From Xanthobacteraceae bacterium (GTDB taxonomy: Bacteria > Pseudomonadota > Alphaproteobacteria > Rhizobiales > Xanthobacteraceae): a DNA stretch of 39,760 nt. Shown here piece by piece: positions 1 through 7,973 of this stretch. The notes below the pieces were generated by a model, which was given only the letters and a program-made list of their open reading frames with translations, made no database searches and was not told the origin of the DNA. The stretch covers positions 1 to 39,760 of the forward strand of contig JAIESI010000015.1 in NCBI GenBank assembly GCA_019746135.1. Direction: 5' to 3'. The stretch's first letter is position 1. Every line of letters begins with the position of its first letter. Position numbers and translations under genes: made by a program.

Positions 1-318
1 GCGCCGCCCGAGCTCGCGCTGCATCTCGTGCTTGGCGACGAGCTGTTCCGGGCCGGTCGGCACGTGCAGGAAGCGGTTGGTCTGGCAGTTGCCGATCTCG
101 GTCTTCACGCTGCCGAGCTCCGGCCGCTCGCTGGCGAGGCGGTAGGTCTCGGCCATGGCGTTGATCGATGGCTTGATCACCGGATGGTCGACCGGTTCCG
201 GCACCCGTTGGCCCATGAAGAAGATGTTCATGGCGCGCCCGCGCAGCGACGAAAGATAATCGTCGGCATTGGCGATCGGCCGCGAGAAATCAGCCCAAAG
301 CTTTTCGGCGGTCTGCAT
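1..318 (-). CDS. HpaB-family flavin-dependent hydroxylase / 4-hydroxybutyryl-CoA dehydratase-like protein, partial (N-terminal 106 residues)
   Basis: The reading frame is open from an ATG at 318 to the left edge, so only the N-terminus is present. An AAGGAGGA ribosome site lies just upstream. The N-terminal domain has the family pattern: SLRGRAMNIFFMG, then a DHP(V)IKPSIN block, then a TNRF...K.EMQRELG block. This layout is shared by 4-hydroxyphenylacetate 3-monooxygenase oxygenase components (FADH2-dependent) and by 4-hydroxybutyryl-CoA dehydratase (FAD plus a [4Fe-4S] cluster). The cluster and active-site residues that separate the two lie beyond the window. It follows the CoA ligase by 27 bp on the same strand, so it is probably cotranscribed. 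By that context it may act on a free phenolic acid or on its CoA thioester; neither can be chosen here. Confidence 0.85.
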   Translation of the reverse strand, partial: MQTAEKLWADFSRPIANADDYLSSLRGRAMNIFFMGQRVPEPVDHPVIKPSINAMAETYRLASERPELGSVKTEIGNCQTNRFLHVPTGPEQLVAKHEMQRELGRR

Positions 319-345
319 TCTGTCCTCCTTAAGCCGTTCGGCCCG

Positions 346-1890
346 TCACGCCGTCAGGCCCTCGCGCAGCTTGTAGCGGATGATCTTGCCCGAACCGGTG
401 CGCGGGATTTCCTTCACTGTATGGACCACGTGCGGAATTTTGTAGGCCGAAAGTGACTGCCGGCAATGGGTCAGCACGGCTTCCGCTTCCACGCTTTGTC
501 CCGCGCGCGGCACCACAAACAGCGCCGGAACCTCGCCGAGATGCTCGTGCGGAATGCCGACCACGGCGCAGTCGAGCACGGGGGCGAACTTGCATACCAC
601 CTCCTCGATCTCGGCCGGCGCGATGTTCTGTCCGCCGCGGATGATCAGCTCCTTCAGCCGCCCGGTGATGGTGAGGAAGCCGTTCGCGTCGTATTTGGCG
701 AGGTCGCCGGTGCAATACCAGCCGTCCCGGAGTGCGTTTGCGGTCTCCTCCGGTTTGTTGTGGTAGCCGGGCATGACGTTGGGCCCGCGCACGATCAGCT
801 CGCCCTCCTGGCCGAACGGCAAATCGTGGCGCTTCGCCGGATCGACGATCCGCACCGCGAGCCCCGGCACGGGAATGCCGCAGGAGCCGAGCACGCGCCC
901 CCCGTTCGGCCAGTTCATCGTCACCATGGTCGAGGTTTCGGTGATGCCGTAGCCGTCGAGCAGCGGAATGCCGAAGCGTTCCTCGAATTCGCGGTTCAAC
1001 GTCGCCGGCATGATCGCGCCCGCGGAGACGCAGAGCCGCAGATTGGGGAACTTCAGGCCGGCTTCTTCGCGCGTCGCCTGCAGGAAATAGTGGAACATGG
1101 TCGGTACGCCGGGAAAATAGGTGAACTCGCCGCTTTTCAGGAGCTTCACCGCTTCGCCGGTCGAATAGCGCTCCATGATGTGCTCGCTTGCCCCGGTCGC
1201 AAGGATCGCCAGCACCGAAAGATTGAGCGCGTAGGAGTGGAACAGCGGCAGCGGCGAGAGCACGAAATCGCGCTCCGACAGCCCGGTGACCGCTGTCCAG
1301 CAGGCCGCCACGACCCACAGCATGCCATGCACCGTGAGCAGCACGCCCTTGGCGCGGCCGGTCGTGCCCGAGGTGTAGATGATGTAGGCGGGCGTGTGGA
1401 TGTCGGAGGGATCGCGCGGCGCGGACTTCGGCTCGGTCGTCGCGAGTTCATCGAACTGCAGGCCCGAAGCCTTGGCACCGTGCTCGGTGAAGATCACAGT
1501 CTCGAGATTCGGCGCGCCGGCCTGCAGCTTCCCGACCAGCGCCGCGCGCTCGCCGGTCGCAATGATCGCCTTGCAGTTGGCGTCGGTCAGCCGGTAGGCA
1601 ATCTCCGCCTCGGTTGCCTCGTAGCTGATGGGAACGCCAAGGGCGCCCGCCCGTGTGATCGAAAGTGACGCCTCGACCCAGGCGACCGAATTGGGCAGCA
1701 GCATCGCCACCGTGTCGCCTGCGCCGATGCCGAGGTCGGCGAGATGCCCGGCGATCCGGCCGGTCCGCGCCTCGAGCTCGGCATAGGTCACCGAGCCCCT
1801 CGCATCGCGGTAGGCAAGCTTTGGCCCGCGCATCCTGGCATGACGCTTGAGAAGCTCCGGCACAGGGGCGATCAGGTCGGTCCGCAACAT
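346..1890 (-). CDS. Acyl-CoA synthetase (class I adenylate-forming, AMP-binding family)
   Basis: A protein of 514 residues that should activate a carboxylic acid to its CoA thioester through an acyl-adenylate. Visible motifs are the P-loop-like YTSGTTGRAKGV (A3), GYGITET (A5), YCTGDLAKYD (A7), the hinge GRLKELIIRGGQNI (A8) and the C-terminal PRTGSGKI with the catalytic Lys (A10). The frame stays open upstream to 2331, overlapping the SDR, but the ATG at 1890 has a GGAGG ten bases before it and begins a normal family N-terminus. Length is typical for long- or medium-chain and aryl-CoA ligases. It lies 53 bp after the SDR and 27 bp before the HpaB-type gene, so the three are likely one operon. 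Substrate specificity cannot be read from the motifs. Confidence 0.93.
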   Translation of the reverse strand: MLRTDLIAPVPELLKRHARMRGPKLAYRDARGSVTYAELEARTGRIAGHLADLGIGAGDTVAMLLPNSVAWVEASLSITRAGALGVPISYEATEAEIAYRLTDANCKAIIATGERAALVGKLQAGAPNLETVIFTEHGAKASGLQFDELATTEPKSAPRDPSDIHTPAYIIYTSGTTGRAKGVLLTVHGMLWVVAACWTAVTGLSERDFVLSPLPLFHSYALNLSVLAILATGASEHIMERYSTGEAVKLLKSGEFTYFPGVPTMFHYFLQATREEAGLKFPNLRLCVSAGAIMPATLNREFEERFGIPLLDGYGITETSTMVTMNWPNGGRVLGSCGIPVPGLAVRIVDPAKRHDLPFGQEGELIVRGPNVMPGYHNKPEETANALRDGWYCTGDLAKYDANGFLTITGRLKELIIRGGQNIAPAEIEEVVCKFAPVLDCAVVGIPHEHLGEVPALFVVPRAGQSVEAEAVLTHCRQSLSAYKIPHVVHTVKEIPRTGSGKIIRYKLREGLTA

Positions 1891-1943
1891 CGCAACATGT
1901 CCTCCGTCATGTTCTTGCGCCGTCTGCGCGGCGCTTCGAGCGT

Positions 1944-2696
1944 TCACACCATGCTGAAGCCGCCGCTGATGCTGACCGTCTGCCCGGTGATCCAGCCGGA
2001 GCGCGGCGACGCCAGCAGCGCCACCGTCGGCGCCACGTCCTCCGCCTGACCGAGGCGCCGCACCGGATAGAGTCGCGTCAGCTTCTCGCGGTTTTGCTCG
2101 ACCCAGGCGCGGTCGTGCGCGGTTTCCACGAGTCCTAGCGAGACGGTGTTGGCGGTCGTGCCCGAGCGGCCGAACTCGCGCGCGAGCGATTTCATCAGCG
2201 CCACCACGCCGGCGCGCGCCGCCGCCACGATCGCCAGCCCGGATTCGCCGACGCGGGAGGAATCGCCGATCACGCTGACGATCCGGCCGTTCTTGCCGCC
2301 TTCGAGATGCGGGGCCGCGGCGTGGCAGCAATGGATCGCGCCGTAGAGGCAGGTGTCGATCTGTCGCTTCCAGTCGTCCGGCTTGGTGTCGGTGAAGCGC
2401 TGGCGGAGCGCGAGGCCTGCGTTGTTGACCACGATGTTGAGCCCGCCGAAGTCCCTCACGACCGCGCCGATCATGCCCTGGACCGCGGCGAGGTCGGCGA
2501 CGTCGGCAGCATAGGCCTTGGCCTTGCCGCCCTTGGCGGTGATCTCCTTCACGACCGCTTCGGCCTCGTCGCCCGAGCTTCGGTAGTTGACCGCGACCGC
2601 CGCGCCTTCCGCCGCGAGCGTCAGCGCGATTTCGCGCCCGACGTCGCGCGCGGCGCCCGTCACCAGCGCGACCTTGCCTTTGAGTTCGAGGTCCAT
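1944..2696 (-). CDS. SDR-family protein with non-canonical active site
   Basis: A 250-residue classical short-chain dehydrogenase fold. The dinucleotide-binding motif TGAARDVG is at residues 13-20, NNAG at 91-94, and the C-terminal WITGQTVSISGG is typical. The start has a GGAG ribosome site. The oddity is the catalytic centre. Aligned by eye to the usual Ser...Tyr-x-x-x-Lys pattern, the Ser position falls at I143/G144, the Tyr position is V157 and the Lys position is R161, in the stretch GLAIVAAARAG. The cofactor site looks intact but the proton relay is absent. It may use other residues, bind a nucleotide without redox chemistry, or be a degenerate paralogue. Located between the tandem HxlR regulator and the CoA ligase. 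Confidence 0.9.
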   Translation of the reverse strand: MDLELKGKVALVTGAARDVGREIALTLAAEGAAVAVNYRSSGDEAEAVVKEITAKGGKAKAYAADVADLAAVQGMIGAVVRDFGGLNIVVNNAGLALRQRFTDTKPDDWKRQIDTCLYGAIHCCHAAAPHLEGGKNGRIVSVIGDSSRVGESGLAIVAAARAGVVALMKSLAREFGRSGTTANTVSLGLVETAHDRAWVEQNREKLTRLYPVRRLGQAEDVAPTVALLASPRSGWITGQTVSISGGFSMV

Positions 2697-2884
2697 GTTC
2701 GCTCCTTCAGGATCGCTCTTGTTTGGCGCTTTCGATGATGCGGAGAACAGCGGCTCCGGGGCGACCGGAAGCCTGGTGATGTCCGCCCGGGCCGGGAGAG
2801 GGTGTCAGCGACCGCTGGGGGCGCGCCGACGGTTCCGCTTTCGCCCATGCCGCGGAAGCCGACGCGGGTCGTCGGTCGCAGAAG

Positions 2885-2898
2885 TTACTTGCATTACT
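2885..2898. promoter_or_regulatory. Candidate direct-repeat operator TTACT-N4-TTACT
   Basis: Two identical TTACT pentamers (AGTAA on the transcribed strand) start 9 bp apart, about one helical turn, between the HxlR-type regulator and the SDR operon it precedes. HxlR/DUF24 regulators elsewhere bind inverted repeats as dimers. A direct repeat would fit a covalent two-domain regulator, but that link is inference; such a short repeat could arise by chance. Confidence 0.3.
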
Positions 2899-2905
2899 AG
2901 ACCAA

Positions 2906-2920
2906 CTCGGCGGAGCCGAG
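2906..2920 (-). other. Short GC hairpin directly after the HxlR-type regulator stop codon
   Basis: CTCGGC / GCCGAG form a perfect 6-bp stem with a 3-base loop, immediately adjoining the TGA at 2921-2923. No T-tract follows on the minus strand, so it is a poor intrinsic terminator. It could pause RNA polymerase, protect a 3' end or be incidental. Confidence 0.35.
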
Positions 2921-4012
2921 TCAAGGCGGGACGTTCAGCCGCGCTTTTCGCCGCGCTGGCACAGCGCGCGGACCGGGCACATCCGGTGCGCCGAAGTCCT
3001 GCGGGTCGTAGTTGAGCTGATAGCCCATGTCGTGCGAGGCGACCGGCTTGCGGCAGCGATCGCAGATCACGAGCGGCGTGAAATCCTTGCCGCAGTCGCG
3101 ATGCGTGAGGATCAGCGGCGGCCCTTTGGGACCGGCGAGCCAGCGGTCGCCCCAGGCCATCATGGCGATCAGCGGACCATAGAGGTCCTTGCCCATGTCG
3201 GTCAGCCGGTACTCGAAACGCTCCGGCTGGTTCTGGTAGCGGCGCCTCGCAAGGATGCCGGTGGTGACGAGGCGGGCGAGGCGGTCGGACAGGATGTTGG
3301 AGGCGATCTTCAACTCGGATTGCAGACGGTCGAAGCGGCGCGAACCGAGGAACGCCTCGCGGATGATGAGGAAGCTCCAGCGGTCGCCGATCAATTGCAG
3401 CGTGTTCGACACCGAGCTTGGCCGCCCGCGCAGGAACTGTGAGGGATCGGAGGACCGCCGCGCCCGCCGCGCCGGCGCGATGGTGGAGAAGCCGGCGCCC
3501 GGTCCGTCGCGATAGGTGGCGCGCCGCGCCGTCACCTCTTCGAGGCAGGACGAGCAGGCGACGATCGGCCGGCACATGCTGTTGCAGGTGTGATGGATGA
3601 GCCGCAGCGGCGGCCCTTTGGGACCGGCGAGCCAGCGGTCGCCGAATTGCATCAGCGCGAGGAAGCACGGGTAGAGCTCGAGGCCCGACTCGGTCAGTCG
3701 ATACTCGACGCGCTGCGAGGTTTCGGAATAGCGCTCCTGCCGGAAGATGCCCTGCTCGGTGAGGCGCTTCAGCCGCTCGATCAGGGTCGCGCGGGGAAGG
3801 CCGAGCGACGAGCGGAACGTCTCGAAGCGCTTGGCGCCGAAGTACGCCTCGCGGATGACGAGGAATGTCCAGGCGTCGGAGAGAATGCCGAGCGTGCGTG
3901 CGACCGAGCAGTTGCGCTCGCGCACCCGCGCGGTGCCGCGGCGGGCGCCCGGCGCGGAGCGCCCGGCCGCCGTCGTCTGAATGCTCCGCTTCCGTCCCGC
4001 TCCACCGCGCAT
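2921..4012 (-). CDS. Tandem-HxlR transcriptional regulator (two fused winged-helix domains)
   Basis: A 363-residue protein with two complete HxlR-type domains in series. The first runs roughly over residues 35-150, with CSVARTLGILSDAWTFLVIREA and VEYRLTESGLELYP. The second runs roughly over 208-315, with LIGDRWSFLIIREAFLG and FEYRLTDMGKDLYG. Each is followed by the same AGPKGPPL segment and then a cysteine pair, CSSC after the first copy and CDRC after the second, which could bind zinc or sense thiol stress. HxlR proteins are normally about 110-150 residues and dimerise, so this resembles a covalent pseudo-dimer. It sits between the TRAP genes and the SDR/CoA ligase genes on the same strand, a likely place for the local regulator. 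The start is tentative because the SD is weak. Confidence 0.88.
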   Translation of the reverse strand: MRGGAGRKRSIQTTAAGRSAPGARRGTARVRERNCSVARTLGILSDAWTFLVIREAYFGAKRFETFRSSLGLPRATLIERLKRLTEQGIFRQERYSETSQRVEYRLTESGLELYPCFLALMQFGDRWLAGPKGPPLRLIHHTCNSMCRPIVACSSCLEEVTARRATYRDGPGAGFSTIAPARRARRSSDPSQFLRGRPSSVSNTLQLIGDRWSFLIIREAFLGSRRFDRLQSELKIASNILSDRLARLVTTGILARRRYQNQPERFEYRLTDMGKDLYGPLIAMMAWGDRWLAGPKGPPLILTHRDCGKDFTPLVICDRCRKPVASHDMGYQLNYDPQDFGAPDVPGPRAVPARRKARLNVPP

Positions 4013-4112
4013 GCCGACAGATATGGCCTGCTTCCGGCAACGGGTCCAGATCGCAGGTGGCGCTGCCGCGTCTTTCCGGCTTTGGGGCCCGCCGCCGATG
4101 CCGCCTGCTCCG

Positions 4113-5432
4113 TCACGCCGGACGCATCAGGTTCGGCAAGAACGTCACCAGCGGCGGGAATGCGATCAAAATGAAAAGCCCAAGTACGATCAGCCAGACA
4201 AAAGGCCACGATGCCCGGTAGATCTCGGCTGTCGGCAGATCGGGAGCAGCGCTCTTCAGCGCGAATAAGACATAGCCGAATGGCGGCGTAAGTCCTCCGA
4301 CGGTGGCAACGATCAGAAACAGCGTCCAAAACCAGATCGGGTCGAACGCATAGTGCTTCAGGAGCGGCTGGTAAATCGGGATCAGCACCAGCATCAGCGC
4401 AAGCTGATCGAGAAACATGAAAAGGATGAACGGCAAGGCCAGCATGGCGAGCAGCATCACCGTCGCGTGCAAATCAAGATGCGCAACCAGCTCGGCCACG
4501 GCGCGGGTCGCCCCGGTGAACGTCAGAAGCTGGCTGAACATGACCGCACTGCACATGATCACCAGCAGAAGGGTCGAGACGGTGGCGGCGGTCGTGAAGG
4601 CCTCGACCATCATCCGCCAGGACAGTCGGCGGTAGATAATCGCTACGATCACGGCGCCGAAAACGCCGGTCGCCGCAGCCTCCGTCGGCGTGGCCACCCC
4701 GAACATGATCAATCCCATGACCATGAAGAAGACGAAGGCGCAGGGCAGGATGCGCAGTGCCGCCATCGCCGCGCTTTGCTTCGTTGCGCCCGCGACATCG
4801 ACCGACACATCGGGCGCAAGGGATGGGTCGCGCCAGACCCGGTACATGACGTAAACCAGAAACAGGCACGTCAACATCAGGCCCGGGATAATTCCCGCGA
4901 TCAGCAGGCCGGCGGTCGAGATCTCCGCCAGCGCGGCGATCAGGATCGCCAGAACGCTGGGCGGGATGATCGGATCGAGGCAGGCGCCGGCGAGAATGGT
5001 GCCCGCCGACAGGCGCGTGTTGTAGCCGCGCGCCCGCATGGTCGGGAACAGCGAGCGGCCGAGCAGTCCTGCCACGGCCATGGCCGCGCCGGACAGCGCG
5101 CCGAGAATTGCAGACAGCAAGATGCAGAGAACATACTGCCGGCCGCGGATGCGGCCGATCAACCGGTCGAGCGAATCGAACACCGCCTCCATCGCGCCGG
5201 AGCGAAACAGGATTTCACCCATCACGATAAACAGCGGCACGGTCGCGAGTGCGGTGGTGGTTGCGGTCGTGAAAATGCTGTTGGCGAACATGCCAAATCC
5301 CGCCGGTCCCATCAGCACCAGGATCCCGGCGACGTTCAGGATCAGAAACGCAACAAATATGGGAATGCCCAAAAACAGCAGCGCGAGCAGCAGGGTGATC
5401 GCGCCCGACAGTGCGATCCACCAGTCGATCAT
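4113..5432 (-). CDS. dctM: TRAP transporter large permease subunit (DctM family)
   Basis: A 439-residue, very hydrophobic protein with about a dozen predicted membrane segments. Typical DctM features are the GIPIFVAFL start, the LLGRSLFPTMRARGY loop, AGACLDPIIPPS, and FGVATPTEAAATGVFGA. It forms the translocation channel and uses a sodium or proton gradient to import organic acids delivered by the periplasmic receptor. The ATG at 5432 overlaps the small-subunit stop by 4 bp (ATGA), indicating coupled translation. An upstream extension of the same frame lies inside the small-subunit gene and is rejected. Probable substrates are C4-dicarboxylates, keto acids or aromatic acids. Confidence 0.95.
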   Translation of the reverse strand: MIDWWIALSGAITLLLALLFLGIPIFVAFLILNVAGILVLMGPAGFGMFANSIFTTATTTALATVPLFIVMGEILFRSGAMEAVFDSLDRLIGRIRGRQYVLCILLSAILGALSGAAMAVAGLLGRSLFPTMRARGYNTRLSAGTILAGACLDPIIPPSVLAILIAALAEISTAGLLIAGIIPGLMLTCLFLVYVMYRVWRDPSLAPDVSVDVAGATKQSAAMAALRILPCAFVFFMVMGLIMFGVATPTEAAATGVFGAVIVAIIYRRLSWRMMVEAFTTAATVSTLLLVIMCSAVMFSQLLTFTGATRAVAELVAHLDLHATVMLLAMLALPFILFMFLDQLALMLVLIPIYQPLLKHYAFDPIWFWTLFLIVATVGGLTPPFGYVLFALKSAAPDLPTAEIYRASWPFVWLIVLGLFILIAFPPLVTFLPNLMRPA

Positions 5433-5941
5433 GGCGTGGGCCCGGAGTTCGCGCCGAGGTCGCCGCCGGTCAGGTCGCGAAGGAAGTACAAGCTGGAGCT
5501 CAACATCCCATAGGGAATGAAGATCGACACCAGCCACTTGGGGATCGGATAGGCGGAGATCGTGTCGATGCCCATGGCAAATTGATCGGCGGTCGCATTG
5601 GCGGTGATCCAAGTCGCAAGCAGGCATGCGCCGGCGCCGGCCGCGAGGACGACGCGGTGAAGAGCCGCGCGGAAACCAGGCGAAGCACGGTCAGACAGGA
5701 TCGTCACGGCGACGTGGGCGCGCCGCCTCGTCAATTCCGGAGCCGCCAGGAAGATCGAGGCGCACAGAAAATAGGCGACGAACGCGTTGGCCCAGCTTGT
5801 GGGAGCGCCAAAGAAGTATCGCGCCACCACCTCGTAGGAAAACGAGATTGCGATCAGCGCGAGGATGATCGCGGATGCCGCAAAGCCCATGCGGGTCACC
5901 GCGTCGTGAAGCAGCAGGACCCGACCCCAAGCCTGCCTCAC
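5429..5941 (-). CDS. dctQ: TRAP transporter small permease subunit (DctQ family)
   Basis: About 170 residues with four predicted membrane helices. The conserved first helix runs into EVVARYFFGAPTSWANAF, and later LTRRRAHVAVTIL matches the family motif (E...R...HI.V). It partners DctM. Its 3' end overlaps dctM by 4 bp. No ATG precedes the first helix in frame, so translation must start at GTG 5941, TTG 5944 or a later GTG. This start lies inside a 14-bp tandem repeat, so the repeat number would alter the leader and the ribosome site (TGAGGCAG). Confidence 0.9.
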   Translation of the reverse strand: MRQAWGRVLLLHDAVTRMGFAASAIILALIAISFSYEVVARYFFGAPTSWANAFVAYFLCASIFLAAPELTRRRAHVAVTILSDRASPGFRAALHRVVLAAGAGACLLATWITANATADQFAMGIDTISAYPIPKWLVSIFIPYGMLSSSLYFLRDLTGGDLGANSGPTP

Positions 5942-5968
5942 CAAGTCTGCCTCACCAAGTCTGCCTCA
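5933..5968. repeat. 14-bp tandem repeat, about 2.6 copies, across the dctQ start
   Basis: The unit CTGCCTCACCAAGT occurs at 5933-5946 and 5947-5960, and its first eight bases again at 5961-5968. On the transcribed strand each copy contains a TGAGG ribosome-site-like core. The array spans the dctP-dctQ gap and the dctQ initiation region, so slippage could change the spacing or strength of the start. Confidence 0.9.
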
Positions 5969-6009
5969 TGCAATTGACCGAGCGGTTTGAGTCGGGCTTG
6001 AACGCGGCG

Positions 6010-6987
6010 CTAGTCGGTCAGGCCCTGCTTTTTGAGCAGTTCGCGCAGGTCCTTGGCCTCCTGGCCGTTCTTCTTCTCGGCGAGGTCCCATTGTGCCGAT
6101 GCCCAGGCGGCCTCCACCTTTTGTTTTTGCGGGGCGCCCATCTCCGTGATCTGCATCCCGCGCTTGATCAGCCCGGCCTCTTCTTCGGCGACCATCTGGT
6201 CGTATTCCTTGAACCAATTGTCCTCGATCTTGCGCGCTTCCGCCGCGAGGATATTGCGCTCGGACTCGCTCAGCCGGTTCCAGGCGTTCAAATTCATCAG
6301 CAGCAGGTAGTGGTTCACGCCAAACGTGGGGCGCAGCAGGTATTTGGCGACCTCATACCAGCGCATGCCGAGCACGCCGGAGGCCGGCCAGGACGCGCCG
6401 TCAACAACGCCCTTTTCCAGGGCAGCATAGACCTCGCCGCCCGGCAGCACGACGGGGGAAGCGCCCAGCATGTTGATCACGGGATGATAGGTCGGTGTCC
6501 CGCGAATTTTTCGGCCCTGCAAATCTCCGTTGGCGCTCACCGGCTGGCGCAGCACCATGTGGTAGCCCTTGGTTGCGGAGAGCGCGAGCCCGACCAGCTT
6601 CAGCCCATGCTTCTGATAGTGCCGGTCGATCACCTCCATCATGCCCGACTTGCGGCGCGCGTCGATGCTGCCGCGCACGGCATCCATGCCGACGGCCATG
6701 CCGGTGGTGCCGTAGTGGTAGATGGCATGGGTAAACAGCATCTGGAACACGCCCGTCGAGGCGGGCTGGAGCTGCTCAAACGGTGGTACGGTTTCCGGGC
6801 CGCTGACGATGAACTTGATTTTGCCTTGAGTTGCCGTTTCGACGCCCTTGGCGAAGGGCTCGACCAGCTTTCCAACCGCCGGATTGGTCTTGTCCCAGCT
6901 CGACAGCAGACGGATATCGGCTGCGTGCGCGGCAACGCTCCCCGTCAACAACAATGCGACGACGACCCCGCGTTTGACGAACGACAT
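6010..6987 (-). CDS. dctP: TRAP transporter periplasmic solute-binding protein (DctP family)
   Basis: A 325-residue secreted receptor. Residues 1-23 form a Sec signal peptide (positive start, VVVALLLTGSVAAHAA, then the mature protein). The family body is clear: ETVPPFEQLQPASTGVFQML, GRKIRGTPTYHPVINMLGASPVVLPGGEVYAALEKGVVDGASWP. The Arg of KIRGTP is the residue that normally clamps the ligand carboxylate. The start has a GGAGGATCGGC leader. It is the first of three TRAP genes (68 bp before dctQ) and follows the alpha/beta hydrolase by 90 bp. The receptor defines specificity, but the ligand cannot be predicted from motifs. Confidence 0.95.
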   Translation of the reverse strand: MSFVKRGVVVALLLTGSVAAHAADIRLLSSWDKTNPAVGKLVEPFAKGVETATQGKIKFIVSGPETVPPFEQLQPASTGVFQMLFTHAIYHYGTTGMAVGMDAVRGSIDARRKSGMMEVIDRHYQKHGLKLVGLALSATKGYHMVLRQPVSANGDLQGRKIRGTPTYHPVINMLGASPVVLPGGEVYAALEKGVVDGASWPASGVLGMRWYEVAKYLLRPTFGVNHYLLLMNLNAWNRLSESERNILAAEARKIEDNWFKEYDQMVAEEEAGLIKRGMQITEMGAPQKQKVEAAWASAQWDLAEKKNGQEAKDLRELLKKQGLTD

Positions 6988-7077
6988 TGCCGATCCTCCC
7001 TGGCGAATTCTTGGCCGATCTTACTATCGCGGCGGGGTTTGACCAATTGCGATCCGCGCATAAGCGGTCAGCGCCGT

Positions 7078-7836
7078 TCAAGCAGGAGCGGACCGATGCG
7101 CCCGGAGGAAGGACCGGATCTGGCGGACCGCCAGGGGAATCCGCTCTTTCGGCTCCTTCCAGGGAAACATGCTGACCTCGGCCTTGGGCGCCAGCATCGC
7201 CGCCTCCATCGCGACGGCGTAGGGGTGCTGCGGGATGTCGTCGGGCAGGATCAGCACCGGCGTCTCGCAGTTGCGCACGAAATCGCGCGTCACGGTGAAG
7301 ACGAAGTCGGGATTGGTGCGGTACATCCTGGTCAGGAATCGATCGACCGTCTCCATCGTGATGTCGGGCCGGCGTTTGCTCAGCTCGGGGCCCCAGCCCT
7401 TCATGTTGCCGTCGTAGAAAAGGTCGCGCATCTCGGGCCGCGAGCCGCTGGGCTGCGCCAGCACGGCCGCGACGATGCGATCGGGTGCCCGCTTCAACAG
7501 ATTCCAGATGAAGGGACCGCCGATGCAGAAGCCCAGCACCATGAACCTGTCGATGCCAAGGTGGTCCATCACTCCGAGCTGGTCGTCGGTATAGGCGTCC
7601 CACGGCCGGTCGGCCTCGAGCGGGCCTGAGGACTGGCCGCTGTTGGCGTTGCGCAAGTCCGCCGCGATGCAGCGGTATTCCGTCTTGAACTCTTCGATCG
7701 GGTTGAACGGTGAGCTTGGGCCGCTGAGACCGGCGATGGTCGAATTCAGCCCGCCGCCGGCGATGACCAACAGCGGGAAGCCTGAGCCTGCCTCCTCGTA
7801 GCGGATGCGGGTGGGGCCTTTCTCGTAGAAGGGCAT
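7078..7836 (-). CDS. Alpha/beta hydrolase with a Cys at the nucleophile elbow
   Basis: A 252-residue alpha/beta-hydrolase-fold protein. The oxyanion-side LLVIAGGG at residues 22-29 and strand/elbow VLGFCIGGPF around C104 are visible. The elbow is G-F-C-I-G-G, so the nucleophile would be Cys rather than Ser, as in dienelactone hydrolase. The catalytic acid and His cannot be placed with certainty. ATG 7836 has GGAG upstream; a longer frame to 7929 enters the palindromic repeat and is rejected. It is the first gene of the minus-strand TRAP block, so it may process the imported compound or a lactone/ester intermediate of its breakdown. Confidence 0.88.
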   Translation of the reverse strand: MPFYEKGPTRIRYEEAGSGFPLLVIAGGGLNSTIAGLSGPSSPFNPIEEFKTEYRCIAADLRNANSGQSSGPLEADRPWDAYTDDQLGVMDHLGIDRFMVLGFCIGGPFIWNLLKRAPDRIVAAVLAQPSGSRPEMRDLFYDGNMKGWGPELSKRRPDITMETVDRFLTRMYRTNPDFVFTVTRDFVRNCETPVLILPDDIPQHPYAVAMEAAMLAPKAEVSMFPWKEPKERIPLAVRQIRSFLRAHRSAPA

Positions 7837-7876
7837 GGCAGCTCCGTTTGGCGAACGTCGGATATCCGGGACTAAA

Positions 7877-7921
7877 GCATGATCCCGAAAAGTGTGAAGC
7901 GGTTTTCGGAAGCGATCATGC
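7877..7921. repeat. Palindromic intergenic repeat (REP-like)
   Basis: GCATGATC at 7877-7884 pairs with GATCATGC at 7914-7921, and CCGAAAA at 7885-7891 with TTTTCGG at 7903-7909, giving a long stem-loop. I recognise this type of sequence as a frequent intergenic repeat of Bradyrhizobium-like genomes. It lies in the 397-bp gap between the divergent hydrolase and UbiD genes. Confidence 0.8.
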
Positions 7922-7936
7922 TCAAACAAGAAACCA

Positions 7937-7973
7937 AAGCGGGATGCCGATTCGAAGAACGGTCATCCCGCTT
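7937..7973. repeat. Second intergenic inverted repeat
   Basis: AAGCGGGATG (7937-7946) and CATCCCGCTT (7964-7973) are perfect 10-bp inverted arms, with an inner CCG/CGG pair. It directly follows the first palindrome and probably belongs to the same composite intergenic element. From 7974 to 8233 I see no gene: only GC-rich sequence ending in the UbiD leader with a GGGAG ribosome site. Confidence 0.7.

Noticed and set aside
2906..2920. Rho-independent terminator of the HxlR-type gene
   Set aside because: The stem is short and no U-tract follows, so it is listed only as a hairpin.
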